A DNA stretch of 64,000 nt from Planctomycetota bacterium (GTDB lineage: Bacteria; Planctomycetota; UBA1135; GCA-002686595): the NCBI GenBank assembly GCA_002686265.1, contig NZBA01000050.1:372001-436000 (forward strand), in the 5' to 3' direction. Of this stretch, positions 32,354 through 40,769 are shown one piece after another (position 1 is the stretch's first letter; every line of letters starts with the position of its first letter). The notes under the pieces were generated by a model. That model saw only the letters and a list, made by a program, of their open reading frames with translations, did no database searches and was not told the origin of the DNA. The translations under genes and the position numbers were made by a program.

Positions 32354-33138
32354 GCGCACCGCGAGCGTTGGTGTTGCGTGCGGCGGGAACGAACTGCGAC
32401 GGCGAGACGGCGCGCGCCCTCGAGCTGGGCGGAGCGACGGCGGCGGTCTGGCACCTCGAGCGCCTGGTGGCCGAGCCCGACCGCCTGGAGCAGACCGAAA
32501 TCCTGGTCCTGGCGGGCGGCTTCAGCCACGGGGACGACGTGGGTGCGGGGCGCGTCTGGGGCCTCGACCTGCGCCGCCGCTTGCAGGCGGAGCTGTGGGC
32601 CTTCGTCGAGCGCGGCGGCCTGGTGCTGGGGATCTGCAACGGCTTCCAAGCCCTCTTGGAGTCGGGGCTGTTCGCTCCCCGCGGCAGCGCGGCGGCGGAG
32701 CGCGACGTGGCCTTGACGGCGAACACGTCCAACCACTACGAGTGTCGCTGGGTGAGCTTGGAATCACTCGACTGTGTCTGCCCCTGGATCGTGGCCGGCG
32801 AGCGCTGGCCGGTGCCGGTGGCCCATGCCGAGGGACGCTTCGCCGTGGCCGACGGAGGTGTCGTGGAGCGCCTGCGGGCGGCGGGTCAGGTGGCTCTCAG
32901 CTACGTGGCTCCCGGCGGCGGGCCGGCGGAGTACCCGGCCAACCCCAACGGCTCCGTGGCCGACATCGCTGGGATCTGCGACGCGAGCGGCCGCGTCCTG
33001 GGCCTGATGCCCCACCCCGAGCGCAACGTGAGCCCCTGGCACCACCCGCGCTGGACGCGCATGGAGGCGCGCGAGGAGGGCGAGGGCCTGATCTTCTTCC
33101 GGCGCATGGTGGCGGTCGCCGCGGGTGTGTCGGTCTGA
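32350..33138 (+). CDS. purQ: Phosphoribosylformylglycinamidine synthase, glutaminase subunit
   Basis: 262-residue class I glutamine amidotransferase releasing ammonia for PurL. The triad is intact: Cys96 in LVLGICNGFQ, with His222 and Glu224 in LMPHPERNV. The ATG at 32350 overlaps the purL TGA by four bases (ATGA), as expected for subunits made in equal amounts. Confidence 0.95.
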   Translation: MSAPRALVLRAAGTNCDGETARALELGGATAAVWHLERLVAEPDRLEQTEILVLAGGFSHGDDVGAGRVWGLDLRRRLQAELWAFVERGGLVLGICNGFQALLESGLFAPRGSAAAERDVALTANTSNHYECRWVSLESLDCVCPWIVAGERWPVPVAHAEGRFAVADGGVVERLRAAGQVALSYVAPGGGPAEYPANPNGSVADIAGICDASGRVLGLMPHPERNVSPWHHPRWTRMEAREEGEGLIFFRRMVAVAAGVSV

Positions 33139-33148
33139 ACGGGCTCGC

Positions 33149-33168
33149 GGCGCCGCGGCGGCGGTGCC
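33149..33168 (+). terminator. Hairpin downstream of purQ
   Basis: GGCGCCG (33149-33155), six-base loop, CGGTGCC (33162-33168): a 7-bp stem with one G-T pair, 11 bp after the purQ stop. There is no immediate T-tract; five T occur only at 33200-33204. A weak or Rho-assisted terminator is possible. Confidence 0.3.
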
Positions 33169-33339
33169 GGTTCGGGGGCGGCGGTGGCCGGCGGAGTGAT
33201 TTTTCCTCTTCGGCGCTACTGAACCGCCGCTTCAAAAGCGCTAGGTTCGGAGTCGTCGAGGGAGCGAAGCCCGCGAGACGGAGGGCGCGCTCGAAGATGC
33301 ATTTCACGAATCCGGGCCGAGCCCCAAGAGGACAGAGAC

Positions 33340-33723
33340 ATGCGCCACAAGCTCATCGCCAGCATCCTGATCGCCCTGGCCCTCCCTGGTTGCCTGGCGG
33401 CCGCCGCGGGGGTCGGAGCGGGGATCATCTTCAGCCAGGAGATGGACGCCAACACCTACACCTACTTCCTAGAGAAGGACGCGGACGTGGTGTGGGCGAC
33501 GGCCAAGGCTTCCTTGAGCCACCAAGCCACTGAGATCATCGAACCCGACGAGGACCTGCGCACGGTCACGGCGCGCATCGACAATGCCGACGTGGTCGTC
33601 TCGGTGGAGCTCCACGACCTCGACCGTTGCGCCCTGCGGGTCTCGGCCCGCAAGTTCGGAGTCGCCAACGGCGAGCTGGCCGAGATGGTCATAGACGAGA
33701 TCGTCCGCGACCTCGAGCGCTGA
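33340..33723 (+). CDS. DUF3568-type small lipoprotein
   Basis: 127 residues with a clear lipoprotein signal (Cys18 in ALPGC). The body has the pattern of DUF3568 proteins: a short Gly/Ala stretch, then YTYFLEKDADVVWATAKASL, alternating strands (TVTARIDNADVVVSVELHDL) and a C-terminal helix (MVIDEIVRDLE). Function unknown; probably outer-membrane-attached in the periplasm. The ATG at 33340 is preceded by AGAGGACAGAGAC. It stands alone 201 bp after purQ, in a gap that holds a short T-rich stretch near 33200 and no convincing promoter hexamers. Confidence 0.8.
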   Translation: MRHKLIASILIALALPGCLAAAAGVGAGIIFSQEMDANTYTYFLEKDADVVWATAKASLSHQATEIIEPDEDLRTVTARIDNADVVVSVELHDLDRCALRVSARKFGVANGELAEMVIDEIVRDLER

Positions 33724-33841
33724 GCGGAGTCCGCCTCGCGGCGCGAGCGACGGTCTGGCGACACTCCAGTTCGACTCGTAGCGCCTCCTCGGCGGCGCTG
33801 TGTTCGAGCGCGGTGCGTCTCGGGCAACGCTCCCGCCCGGC

Positions 33842-33921
33842 CCGTCCGGTGCTTCCCGCGCCGACGGTTCGGCCAGACCGACGGCGCTTCCCGTCCGGGA
33901 CGGCATCCCTCCGTCCGGTGC
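33842..33921. repeat. Short CCGTCCGG repeats and small hairpins
   Basis: CCGTCCGG occurs three times (33842, 33891, 33911), twice extended to CCGTCCGGTGC. The middle copy forms the hairpin CCGTC-CGG-GACGG (33891-33903). They lie between the convergent 3' ends of the DUF3568 gene and the Fur-family gene, so they may act as a two-way termination zone. Confidence 0.4.
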
Positions 33922-34008
33922 AGCCAGCCCCTCCGGCCGGTGTAACTAGCACCGCGGGGCGGTTTCGTCGATGCCGCCGTTGGGTCGGTGGTCTCGCGCG
34001 GGCGAGTC

Positions 34009-34464
34009 TCACCCTAGGTCGCCGAGGCTCTCGGCGCAGGAGGCGCAGCGGCCCATCAGGCGCAGAGAGTGGCTCTCGAGGGTGAAGCCCTGGCTGCGCG
34101 CCACCTCTCGTTGCAGCTTCTCGATGCGTGGCTCGCGAAACTCACAGATGCGCCCGCAGTCGGGGCAGATCAGGTGGTCGTGGTGCCCATGCCCGAGCAC
34201 GTGCTCGTAGACGATCTCACCGCCGCCGGTGTCGAGGGACTCGATGAAGCCGCCTTCCTCCAGTAGGGACAGGGTGCGGTAGACGGTGGCGCGCGAGACC
34301 TTTGGCCCCTCCTCCTCCGCCATCCAGGCGTAGAGTTGCTCGGCGCTGAAGTGCTTGTGCGTGGCAAAGGCGCGTTCGAAGATGCGCCATCGCTGCGGAG
34401 TGAGCTTGAGGGAGCGCGAGCGCAGGTAGCTCTCGAACTTCTGGTCGATGAGGGTCTGGTTCAC
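34009..34464 (-). CDS. Fur family transcriptional regulator
   Basis: 151 residues. A winged-helix DNA-binding domain (about 15-85, with SRATVYRTLSLLEEGGFI) is followed by a metal-binding dimerisation domain. That domain contains the His cluster HGHGHHDH (92-97) and two CxxC pairs (Cys100/103 and Cys140/143) that would form the structural zinc site. Fur, Zur and PerR cannot be told apart from this. The start is GTG 34464, 18 bp after the purD stop on the same strand, so it may be expressed with purD. The coupling is odd and may be only positional. Confidence 0.9.
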   Translation of the reverse strand: MNQTLIDQKFESYLRSRSLKLTPQRWRIFERAFATHKHFSAEQLYAWMAEEEGPKVSRATVYRTLSLLEEGGFIESLDTGGGEIVYEHVLGHGHHDHLICPDCGRICEFREPRIEKLQREVARSQGFTLESHSLRLMGRCASCAESLGDLG

Positions 34465-34482
34465 CGCGTGCTCAGCCGGAGT

Positions 34483-35943
34483 TCAGGTCCCCTCGCAGGT
34501 CGGATCGAAGGCGGGACCCGCGCTGTCTGTCCCGACGGCGGGGCCGGCATCTCGGGGTTCGGCGACGGGCTGACCCGGGGCGCCCGCGGTGACGGGAGCC
34601 CCGGCGAGGGCCTCCCCGTCCGCCGGCTCGCCCTTCGTCTTGTCGAGAATGGCGCTGATGTGGGTCTTGCGTGCTTCGACCCGCGCCCCGATGTCTCGCC
34701 GACAGAACTTGCCCGCCCATTCGATCCGGTCGTAGGCCTGGTAGGCCTTCTCGCGCGCGGCTTCGATGTCCTCGCCGAGTGCGGTCACGCACAAGACGCG
34801 TCCACCGGCTGTGTGCAGTCCTCCCTCTCCGGCGACGGTGCCGCCGTGGAAGGTGACGACATCCTCCTCGGCGTCGGCCTCCTCGGTGCCGCTGATCGAA
34901 TCGCCCTTGCGGTAGGGTCCGGGGTAGCCCTCGCTGGCGCCGACGACGCCCACGGCGGAGCGCTCATCCCATTCCGGGGAGTCCATCTGCTCCAGGGTGC
35001 CGCGGGCGGTGGCGGCGAGGTAGGGCAGGAGGTCGTCTTTGAAACGGCGCACGACCGCTTGTGCTTCGGGGTCGCCGAAGCGCACGTTGAACTCGAGCAC
35101 CTTGGGCCCTTGTTCGGTGATCATGAGTCCGGCGTAGAGCACGCCGTGAAACTCGACTCCTTCGGTGCGCAGACCGTGGATCGCGGGGATCAGGATGCGC
35201 TGTTCGATCTGTCGCAGGAGGCGTCGGGTCAGGCTGGGTGCTGGCGAGTAGACGCCCATGCCTCCGGTGTTCGGTCCCGAGTCGCCCTCGCCGACTTGCT
35301 TGTGGTCGACGACGGGTTCGAGGATCAAGACGGCTTCGCCGTCGGTGATGGCTTGGACGGTAGCCTCCTCGCCTTCGAGAAACTCCTCGATGACGATGCG
35401 GGCGCCGGCGTCACCGAGGCGCTTCGCCTCCATGACGGCATCGACGGCCCGGCAGGCCTCGGTCGCGTCAGCGCAGATGAAGACGCCCTTGCCGGCGGCG
35501 AGTCCGTCGGCCTTGACGACCTGCGGCCACTGCTGGCAGGTCTCCAGGTAGGCCTTCGCCTGCCCGGAGCGATCGAACTGCCGCCAGGTGGCGGTCGGGA
35601 TCCGGTAGCGGTCGAGGAGGTCCTTGGCGAAGGCCTTGGAGCCCTCGAGTTGGGCTCCCCGGCGCGTGGGTCCGAAGGTGTCGATGCCCGCCTCGGCGAG
35701 CTCGTCGGCGAGCCCCTTGCAGAGCGGGTCCTCCGGCCCGACGACGACCAGGTCGACGTCCTCCTCGCGCGCCAGTCGGACGAGGCCGGCGACGTCATCG
35801 GCGGCGACGGTCACGTTGCGAGCGACGCCGGCGGTGCCGGCGTTGCCGGGTGCGCAGAGCAGCTCGGAGAGCAGTGGGGACTGGGCGATCTTCCAGCACA
35901 GGGCGTGCTCGCGCCCGCCGCTGCCGACGACGAGGACCTTCAT
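34483..35943 (-). CDS. purD: Phosphoribosylamine-glycine ligase
   Basis: 486-residue ATP-grasp enzyme forming GAR, the second step of purine synthesis. It has the N-terminal MKVLVVGSGGREHAL, the VVGPEDPL segment, KADGLAAGKGV, the GMGVYSPAP loop and EFNVRFGDPEAQ. The last 60 residues or so after KKTHISAIL-like ISAILDK are an Ala/Pro/Gly-rich tail not found in the 430-residue typical enzyme. It belongs to the same pathway as purL-purQ 2 kb away but is transcribed in the opposite direction. Confidence 0.96.
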   Translation of the reverse strand: MKVLVVGSGGREHALCWKIAQSPLLSELLCAPGNAGTAGVARNVTVAADDVAGLVRLAREEDVDLVVVGPEDPLCKGLADELAEAGIDTFGPTRRGAQLEGSKAFAKDLLDRYRIPTATWRQFDRSGQAKAYLETCQQWPQVVKADGLAAGKGVFICADATEACRAVDAVMEAKRLGDAGARIVIEEFLEGEEATVQAITDGEAVLILEPVVDHKQVGEGDSGPNTGGMGVYSPAPSLTRRLLRQIEQRILIPAIHGLRTEGVEFHGVLYAGLMITEQGPKVLEFNVRFGDPEAQAVVRRFKDDLLPYLAATARGTLEQMDSPEWDERSAVGVVGASEGYPGPYRKGDSISGTEEADAEEDVVTFHGGTVAGEGGLHTAGGRVLCVTALGEDIEAAREKAYQAYDRIEWAGKFCRRDIGARVEARKTHISAILDKTKGEPADGEALAGAPVTAGAPGQPVAEPRDAGPAVGTDSAGPAFDPTCEGT

Positions 35944-36109
35944 GGGCGGGTCTCTTGGGGACGGGAACCGGGGCCAGCGGGCAAGCTACCCGCTCCCGGC
36001 CTTTCGGGCCAGCGCTATCCCCCCGGCGCCGCCCTCCCACTCCCCGCCCGGTCCTGTGCCCGCGCCTCCTCGTGCCTTAGAGTGTTCAGGCGGCCGTGTG
36101 TGTCGTCCC

Positions 36110-36185
36110 CGGGGAGTACCTCAGTTGGTAGAGGCGGAGCTTTGGGTGCTCCGAGTCGTGGGTTCGAGTCCCATCTCCCCGACCA
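36110..36185 (+). tRNA. tRNA-Pro (anticodon UGG)
   Basis: A complete 76-nt cloverleaf. Acceptor CGGGGAG/CTCCCCG with the C1-G72 pair and A73 typical of bacterial tRNA-Pro, D-arm CCTC-AGTTGGTA-GAGG, anticodon arm GGAGC-TTTGGGT-GCTCC (anticodon TGG), T-arm GTGGG-TTCGAGT-CCCAT, and an encoded CCA. A possible -10 (TAGAGT, 36078-36083) lies 27 bp upstream. Confidence 0.97.
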
Positions 36186-36197
36186 CATCCCGCTCCG

Positions 36198-36274
36198 GCG
36201 CCCGTAGCTCAGGTGGATAGAGCATCGGATTTCTAATCCGAGGGTCCCAGGTTCGAGTCCTGGCGGGCGCGCCA
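36198..36274 (+). tRNA. tRNA-Arg (anticodon UCU)
   Basis: A complete 77-nt cloverleaf. Acceptor GCGCCCG/CGGGCGC, D-arm GCTC-AGGTGGATA-GAGC, anticodon arm TCGGA-TTTCTAA-TCCGA (anticodon TCT), T-arm CCAGG-TTCGAGT-CCTGG, discriminator G and an encoded CCA. It follows tRNA-Pro by 12 bp, probably as one transcript. It reads AGA/AGG codons, which are rare in this GC-rich genome. Confidence 0.97.
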
Positions 36275-36607
36275 ACTCCCGGCGGGGGTGCGCGGCGTCG
36301 GCCCCGCGGTGGAGCGACCGTCAGCGGGGGCGGCTCATGACGAGCTGGGGGCCTTCCCACCCGCCGGTCCAGAGGAAGCCGGGCGCCTCACAGAAGGAAC
36401 ACGCGCTGTACGGGAGGTCCCGACGCAGCATCCCAATCTCCTGTGGTGGAGACGCCCCCCCGCCGAGTGCCGAGGAGGGCAGGCGGCGCGCGCCGCCGCC
36501 GGGAGACGCGGGATTCCCGCTCGTTGTTCTCAAACCTGGACATCCCACAGGTCGACCCACCACGCATCCGAGAGCTTCGCCCTCACTCCCAGCCAGGAAC
36601 CGCCCCG
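36275..36607. other. Intergenic region after the tRNA pair
   Basis: 333 bp between tRNA-Arg and the small lipoprotein gene. I see no integrase, attachment-site repeat of the tRNA 3' end, or convincing promoter. A minus-strand open frame (36321-36563) with one CxxC occurs here but has no support beyond being open. Confidence 0.5.
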
Positions 36608-36880
36608 ATGCAACCGACTCGAAGCCTGTTCTCCCCGCTCGCCATGCTCGCCCTGCTCACCGCCGGGTGTACGACTGCCGGTCCCTTCGTCACCTCCATC
36701 TCCAGCGACGGACGTGGTGGCGTGATCGTCGAGAAGAGCATGGTCAAGTACAACTCGTTCATGGGCACCGTCTCGAACGAGCACACGACGAGCACGACCA
36801 TCAATTCGATCGACACGAGGAAACTCGACAACACGGCCGCCAGCAAGCCGCAAGAGTGCTGGACCGGAGAATCAGACTAG
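36608..36880 (+). CDS. Small lipoprotein, function unknown
   Basis: 90 residues. The signal sequence ends at LLTAGC (Cys21). The mature part is only about 70 residues, polar and Ser/Thr/Asn-rich (SNEHTTSTTINSID), with one further Cys near the C terminus. The ATG at 36608 is chosen because the lipoprotein signal begins there; the open frame extends upstream. Base composition is less extreme than in the neighbours, giving more Thr, Ser and Asn. No family recognised. It is likely secreted and attached to the outer membrane. Confidence 0.65.
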   Translation: MQPTRSLFSPLAMLALLTAGCTTAGPFVTSISSDGRGGVIVEKSMVKYNSFMGTVSNEHTTSTTINSIDTRKLDNTAASKPQECWTGESD

Positions 36881-37049
36881 ATCGGCACGGCACCTCAGCG
36901 GTGTCCCCTACCGAGGCGCGGGGGCGCGATGCGCGGCGGAATGCCCTCGCGGGTCTCGCCCCCTCCCGATCCGACTCCGCCCGACGGGTGGTCCCGATCG
37001 GCAAGGCGTTGCCGCGGGAGAACCGACTACAGCTCGCCGCCCAGGTCGG

Positions 37050-38333
37050 CTACCCGAACACGGTCCCCGTCGTCGGATTGGCGTGGCGCAGGCGAGAAAG
37101 GAAGCTGGTGTCCACCTGCGTCCCGGTACGGGGCAGGTCGAGGACGAACGGGTGCGCGTCGTGGTCGCGACCGGACTCGCAGGACTCGATGATCCCGGCG
37201 AGCATCACCCCGATCATCGGGGCCGTCTTGAACGAGGAGCCGCTCGTACCGACGGCCACGTACCAACCCGGCAAGTCCGTGCGGTCCACGATCGGGTACC
37301 AGTCCAAGGTCGTGACGTCGTAGAGGTGAGCCAGGCCGCTCGGCGGGCCCATCTCGATCCGTGGGAAGCGCTTCATCGCTCGCAGGACTTGCCGCTCGCG
37401 GTAGCGCTGCGTGATCCCCACGTCGAGGGCGTCGGGGTCGTCCACCCACTCCAGCTCGTCACACGCCGGGTCCGTCGAGCCGATGATCAACTGGCGCTCG
37501 CCGGACTCCGGGCGGAGGTACACGCCGCCGTCGAGGTCGCCGACCACGGGCACCCGCTCGGCGCCGCTGCAAGGATTGGCGAGGGCGTGCACCTCCCGGC
37601 GCAAGGGACGCGTCTCCAGGGGCAAGCTGACACCCCCCAAACCGTTGAGCACCCCCGACCAGGGCCCGGCCGCGTTGACGACCACGTCCGCGACCAGGGG
37701 CCGGCCCCGGGAAACGACCACCTCGAAGGGCGCTCCACCCTCGTGGCGGACCGCCGTGACCTCGGTGTTCAGCCGATAGCGCACGCCGACGCGCTCGCCC
37801 GCCAGGCGCAGGTTGTGGGTCGCCAGACCCGGGGAGACCACGTAGCCGCCGTCCTCCTCGAATACGGCCCCGGCGATACGTTCCCCGCTCCCGACGAGGA
37901 ACTCGGGGTGGTCCACCGCGACCGGAGGCGAGCAGCGCCCCACGTCGAGGAACCCGAAGCGCTCCTCGACGGCGTCGGCATCCAACAGGCGCACGGGCAC
38001 GCCGCAGGAACGCATGTCCTCGACGATGGCGAGGACCGACGCGTCCAGCGCCTCGGGCAGGAGCAGGACGCCGGGGCGCTCGAAGACCGCCAGGTCCCCG
38101 TCGATCGGACCCAGCCAAGCCCCCCAATCAGCCCACAGATGCGAGGCCTCCTGGGCCAGACGGACCATCCCCGGCTGGCTGTAGAAGCGCCGCACGATCC
38201 CGCAGGAGGCGGAGGTCGAGCCGTGACCGACCTCGCCGTTGCGGTCGACGACGACCACCTCCGCCCCGAGCTCACCCAGCTCGCGGCTGATCGCACAGCC
38301 GAGTACGCCCGCTCCGATGACCACCGCTCGCAT
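37050..38333 (-). CDS. FAD-dependent amine/amino-acid oxidoreductase (DadA/glycine-oxidase-like)
   Basis: 427 residues of the DAO family. The N-terminal dinucleotide fold GAGVLG (residues 7-12) is followed by an acidic residue ending strand 2 (VVVVDRN), the STSASCGIVRRF segment near the flavin, VVNAAGPWS, and a C-terminal flavin-binding GTSGSSFKTAPMIG. Such enzymes oxidise D-amino acids, sarcosine, glycine or proline and pass electrons to O2 or the quinone pool. The substrate is unknown. The ATG at 38333 has GGAGGA eight bases upstream, a strong ribosome binding site. Confidence 0.88.
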   Translation of the reverse strand: MRAVVIGAGVLGCAISRELGELGAEVVVVDRNGEVGHGSTSASCGIVRRFYSQPGMVRLAQEASHLWADWGAWLGPIDGDLAVFERPGVLLLPEALDASVLAIVEDMRSCGVPVRLLDADAVEERFGFLDVGRCSPPVAVDHPEFLVGSGERIAGAVFEEDGGYVVSPGLATHNLRLAGERVGVRYRLNTEVTAVRHEGGAPFEVVVSRGRPLVADVVVNAAGPWSGVLNGLGGVSLPLETRPLRREVHALANPCSGAERVPVVGDLDGGVYLRPESGERQLIIGSTDPACDELEWVDDPDALDVGITQRYRERQVLRAMKRFPRIEMGPPSGLAHLYDVTTLDWYPIVDRTDLPGWYVAVGTSGSSFKTAPMIGVMLAGIIESCESGRDHDAHPFVLDLPRTGTQVDTSFLSRLRHANPTTGTVFG

Positions 38334-38506
38334 GACCGAATTCCTCCACGCCGCCCGACGCGCCTCGGCCGTCCTCGCCTCCAGGACCCCAGACACCACG
38401 CACGGGTCCAGAGTATAGGCGACCGCCGCACGCGCCCCGCTCCCCCGCCCGGTGGTCCCCGCCGCGCTACCGCTCCCGGCGCCCGCGGCGCCCGCGCGGC
38501 CGGCCC

Positions 38507-40561
38507 TCACTCCGCGGCGCGCGCGAACTCCAGCGAGAACCACGCCACGGCTAGCTGGCGCCGATCGAGGGCGCCCTCCATGAAGTCGGCCGGTGCCCGG
38601 GTGTAGGCGTAGCGCAGCTCCACGCGGCAAGGCGAGGCCCCGCGCGCGGCGGCGGGGACGTCCAGCGAGTAGGTCCCCAGGCCCTTTCCCAGGCGCACGG
38701 CGCCGATCTCGGTCCCGTCGACGAAGACGCCCACGACCTGCGCCGGGCGCCCGGGGAACTCGTAGGGAGCCGCGGCGAAGGTCATTCGCAGCGCTCCCTC
38801 CGGGGGCAGGGAGACCTCGAGCGCCGAGCGCGCACCGAGGCTCCAAACGAAGCTCCGTCCGCCCATGTTCTCGGCCTGCGCCCAGCCATGGAGCAGGAAG
38901 GGGCGCTCCCCCCCCGAACCGAATTCCAGGCGCAAGGGGAGGGCGGGCTCGGCGGATCCCGCGGGATGGTCGGCGGCGGAGCCTTCGGCGCCGGGTGCGG
39001 GCGGCGCAACGGCCTCGCTCGCTCCCGCCCCCCCATCGCCGAGCAGTCTTGCGACGAACGCGGCCAGCGCCTCCCCGGCCACCGCGTTGCCGCGCGCGTT
39101 GAAGTGGGTGTCGCGCAGGTGGTAGACATGCCGCCGGCCGTCCGCCAGAGGCTCGACCGCCCGTAGCAGGGGCAGCAGGTCGAGGTGTGGCAGGCGCCGC
39201 GAGCCCATCCACTCCACGGTCTTGCGCTGGGCAAGGTCGCGCTCGAGGGGTTGCTCGTTCATCCCCTGCACCGTCTCCCACAGTCCCTCCTCGACCTGCA
39301 GCTCGTCGGGGATCAGCACGAAGGCCACCGGCGTCGAGCCGGCGGCGGCGAGGATCGCGTCCAGCTCGGCGAAGAACCGGCCGTGGGCGCCGCGGTGATC
39401 GATGCAGATCGCCCAGGCGATGCGCGCCTCGAGCTGGTGAAACAGGTCCGCTCCCATCGTGGGCCGCTCGACCAGCGGGTCCTCCAGCCACGGGAAGCGC
39501 CGGGTCAGGGAGACCCCCGAGGACTCGACGGCCGCCAGGAAGGTGCGCGAGATCTCCAAGCGGCGGAGGATGTTCATGCGGTGCCAGACGATCGGCAGCA
39601 GGTAGGCATCGGCATCGTGCCAGCGCGGAGGGCCGGGGGGCGCGGGGCTGGTGACGATGTCGTTGCCCAGGTAGAGCTGGATCACGATCAGGTCGGGCTC
39701 GAGCTCCAACGCCTCGCTCACGAGCAGCTCGAGGTAGTCGGCGGGCCCGATGCCCGGGAAGCCCAGGTTGTAGATCTCCAGGCCGCTCGCACGCTCGGCT
39801 ACCGTCGTGAAGTGGTAGTGGTGCGGGACGCTTCCGTAGCTGAACGAGTCGCCGATGCTCACGACCAGCGGGCGGCGCGCCTCGCCCGCCGCGGCGAACT
39901 CCCCGTCGTAGTGCCCGGTCGTGTTCATCGGGAAGTGGAAGCGCAGGGCTCCCGGCCTCTGCCGCTCGCTCTCGCGCCGGATCTGCGAGGGCGTGTCGCG
40001 CGTGATCAGGATGGGAGTGGGGCGCACGGCGGCCACGAAGCGCAGGGAGAGCTCGCCGAACGCCACCCCGACGACCCCGCAAAGGCACAGGCGTTCGGCG
40101 AGCCGACGCAGCCCCTCGGGCAGGCCGCGGCGCGCCGCGGGCAGGAACCAGGTCCAGAGCACGTAGCCCAGGTACGCGCCCGCCAGGACGAGTTCGGCGG
40201 TGACCGGGTGGCGCACCCGGAACGGTCCCTGGAACGACTCGGCGGTCGAGAGCACGAACACTGAGGAGACCACCAGTGCGACGCCGAAGTAGACGGCCAC
40301 GCGCAGGCGTAGGGCCACGTCGCGCTCCGCCCGGCGCCGCGCCGCCCACCACGCGACGCGTGCGAGCTCGAATCCGCCAGCGATCACGGCCCCGGCTGTC
40401 AGCACCGACAGGGCCTGCACGCCGATCTCCCCCAGGCCGTACCGGTCCGCCAGGATCCGCAGCACCATGCGTCGCTGCACGGACAACTCCCACACCGCCC
40501 AACACGCCCGCACGCCGAGCCCGTGGAGTACGAGGAAGACGAGCGGCGCGAGGAGCCTCAC
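38507..40561 (-). CDS. Membrane-anchored SGNH/GDSL hydrolase
   Basis: 684 residues. About four hydrophobic helices (about 3-22, 48-68, 89-106, 123-142) precede an SGNH hydrolase domain. That domain has the nucleophile block VVSIGDSFSYG, an NLGFPGIGPADY oxyanion-type block, GND, and the catalytic DTHFNARGNAVAG near residue 490. A C-terminal beta-rich region (about 540-680) may bind carbohydrate or lipid. Such proteins act as O-acetylesterases or acyltransferases on surface polysaccharides, probably with the catalytic domain outside. The likely start is GTG 40561. It lies 173 bp upstream of the FAD gene. Confidence 0.8.
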   Translation of the reverse strand: MRLLAPLVFLVLHGLGVRACWAVWELSVQRRMVLRILADRYGLGEIGVQALSVLTAGAVIAGGFELARVAWWAARRRAERDVALRLRVAVYFGVALVVSSVFVLSTAESFQGPFRVRHPVTAELVLAGAYLGYVLWTWFLPAARRGLPEGLRRLAERLCLCGVVGVAFGELSLRFVAAVRPTPILITRDTPSQIRRESERQRPGALRFHFPMNTTGHYDGEFAAAGEARRPLVVSIGDSFSYGSVPHHYHFTTVAERASGLEIYNLGFPGIGPADYLELLVSEALELEPDLIVIQLYLGNDIVTSPAPPGPPRWHDADAYLLPIVWHRMNILRRLEISRTFLAAVESSGVSLTRRFPWLEDPLVERPTMGADLFHQLEARIAWAICIDHRGAHGRFFAELDAILAAAGSTPVAFVLIPDELQVEEGLWETVQGMNEQPLERDLAQRKTVEWMGSRRLPHLDLLPLLRAVEPLADGRRHVYHLRDTHFNARGNAVAGEALAAFVARLLGDGGAGASEAVAPPAPGAEGSAADHPAGSAEPALPLRLEFGSGGERPFLLHGWAQAENMGGRSFVWSLGARSALEVSLPPEGALRMTFAAAPYEFPGRPAQVVGVFVDGTEIGAVRLGKGLGTYSLDVPAAARGASPCRVELRYAYTRAPADFMEGALDRRQLAVAWFSLEFARAAE

Positions 40562-40769
40562 CGCAGCCCACCCCGTTGGCTCGGCCCCGCGCCCCCGACG
40601 GGTCGTCCACCCCGTCCGGCTCCCCAGCGCCCGTCCTCTCGCGCATGCGGCCGTCCGGGGAAAAGTACCTGCGCACTCGGCTCCGCCCGCACGGCGCTCC
40701 GCCGTGCGGGGGCGCGCACCAAGGAGGACTCAGCTGATCGGATGGCGCAGGGAGCTTCCATATTCCCGG

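Noticed and set aside
36110-36274. tRNA pair as a phage or island attachment site
   Set aside because: No duplicated tRNA 3' end and no integrase or mobile gene nearby.
36321-36563. 80-codon minus-strand frame with CSFCEAPGF after the tRNAs
   Set aside because: Only one CxxC, no ribosome binding site and no homologue recognised; insufficient to call a gene.
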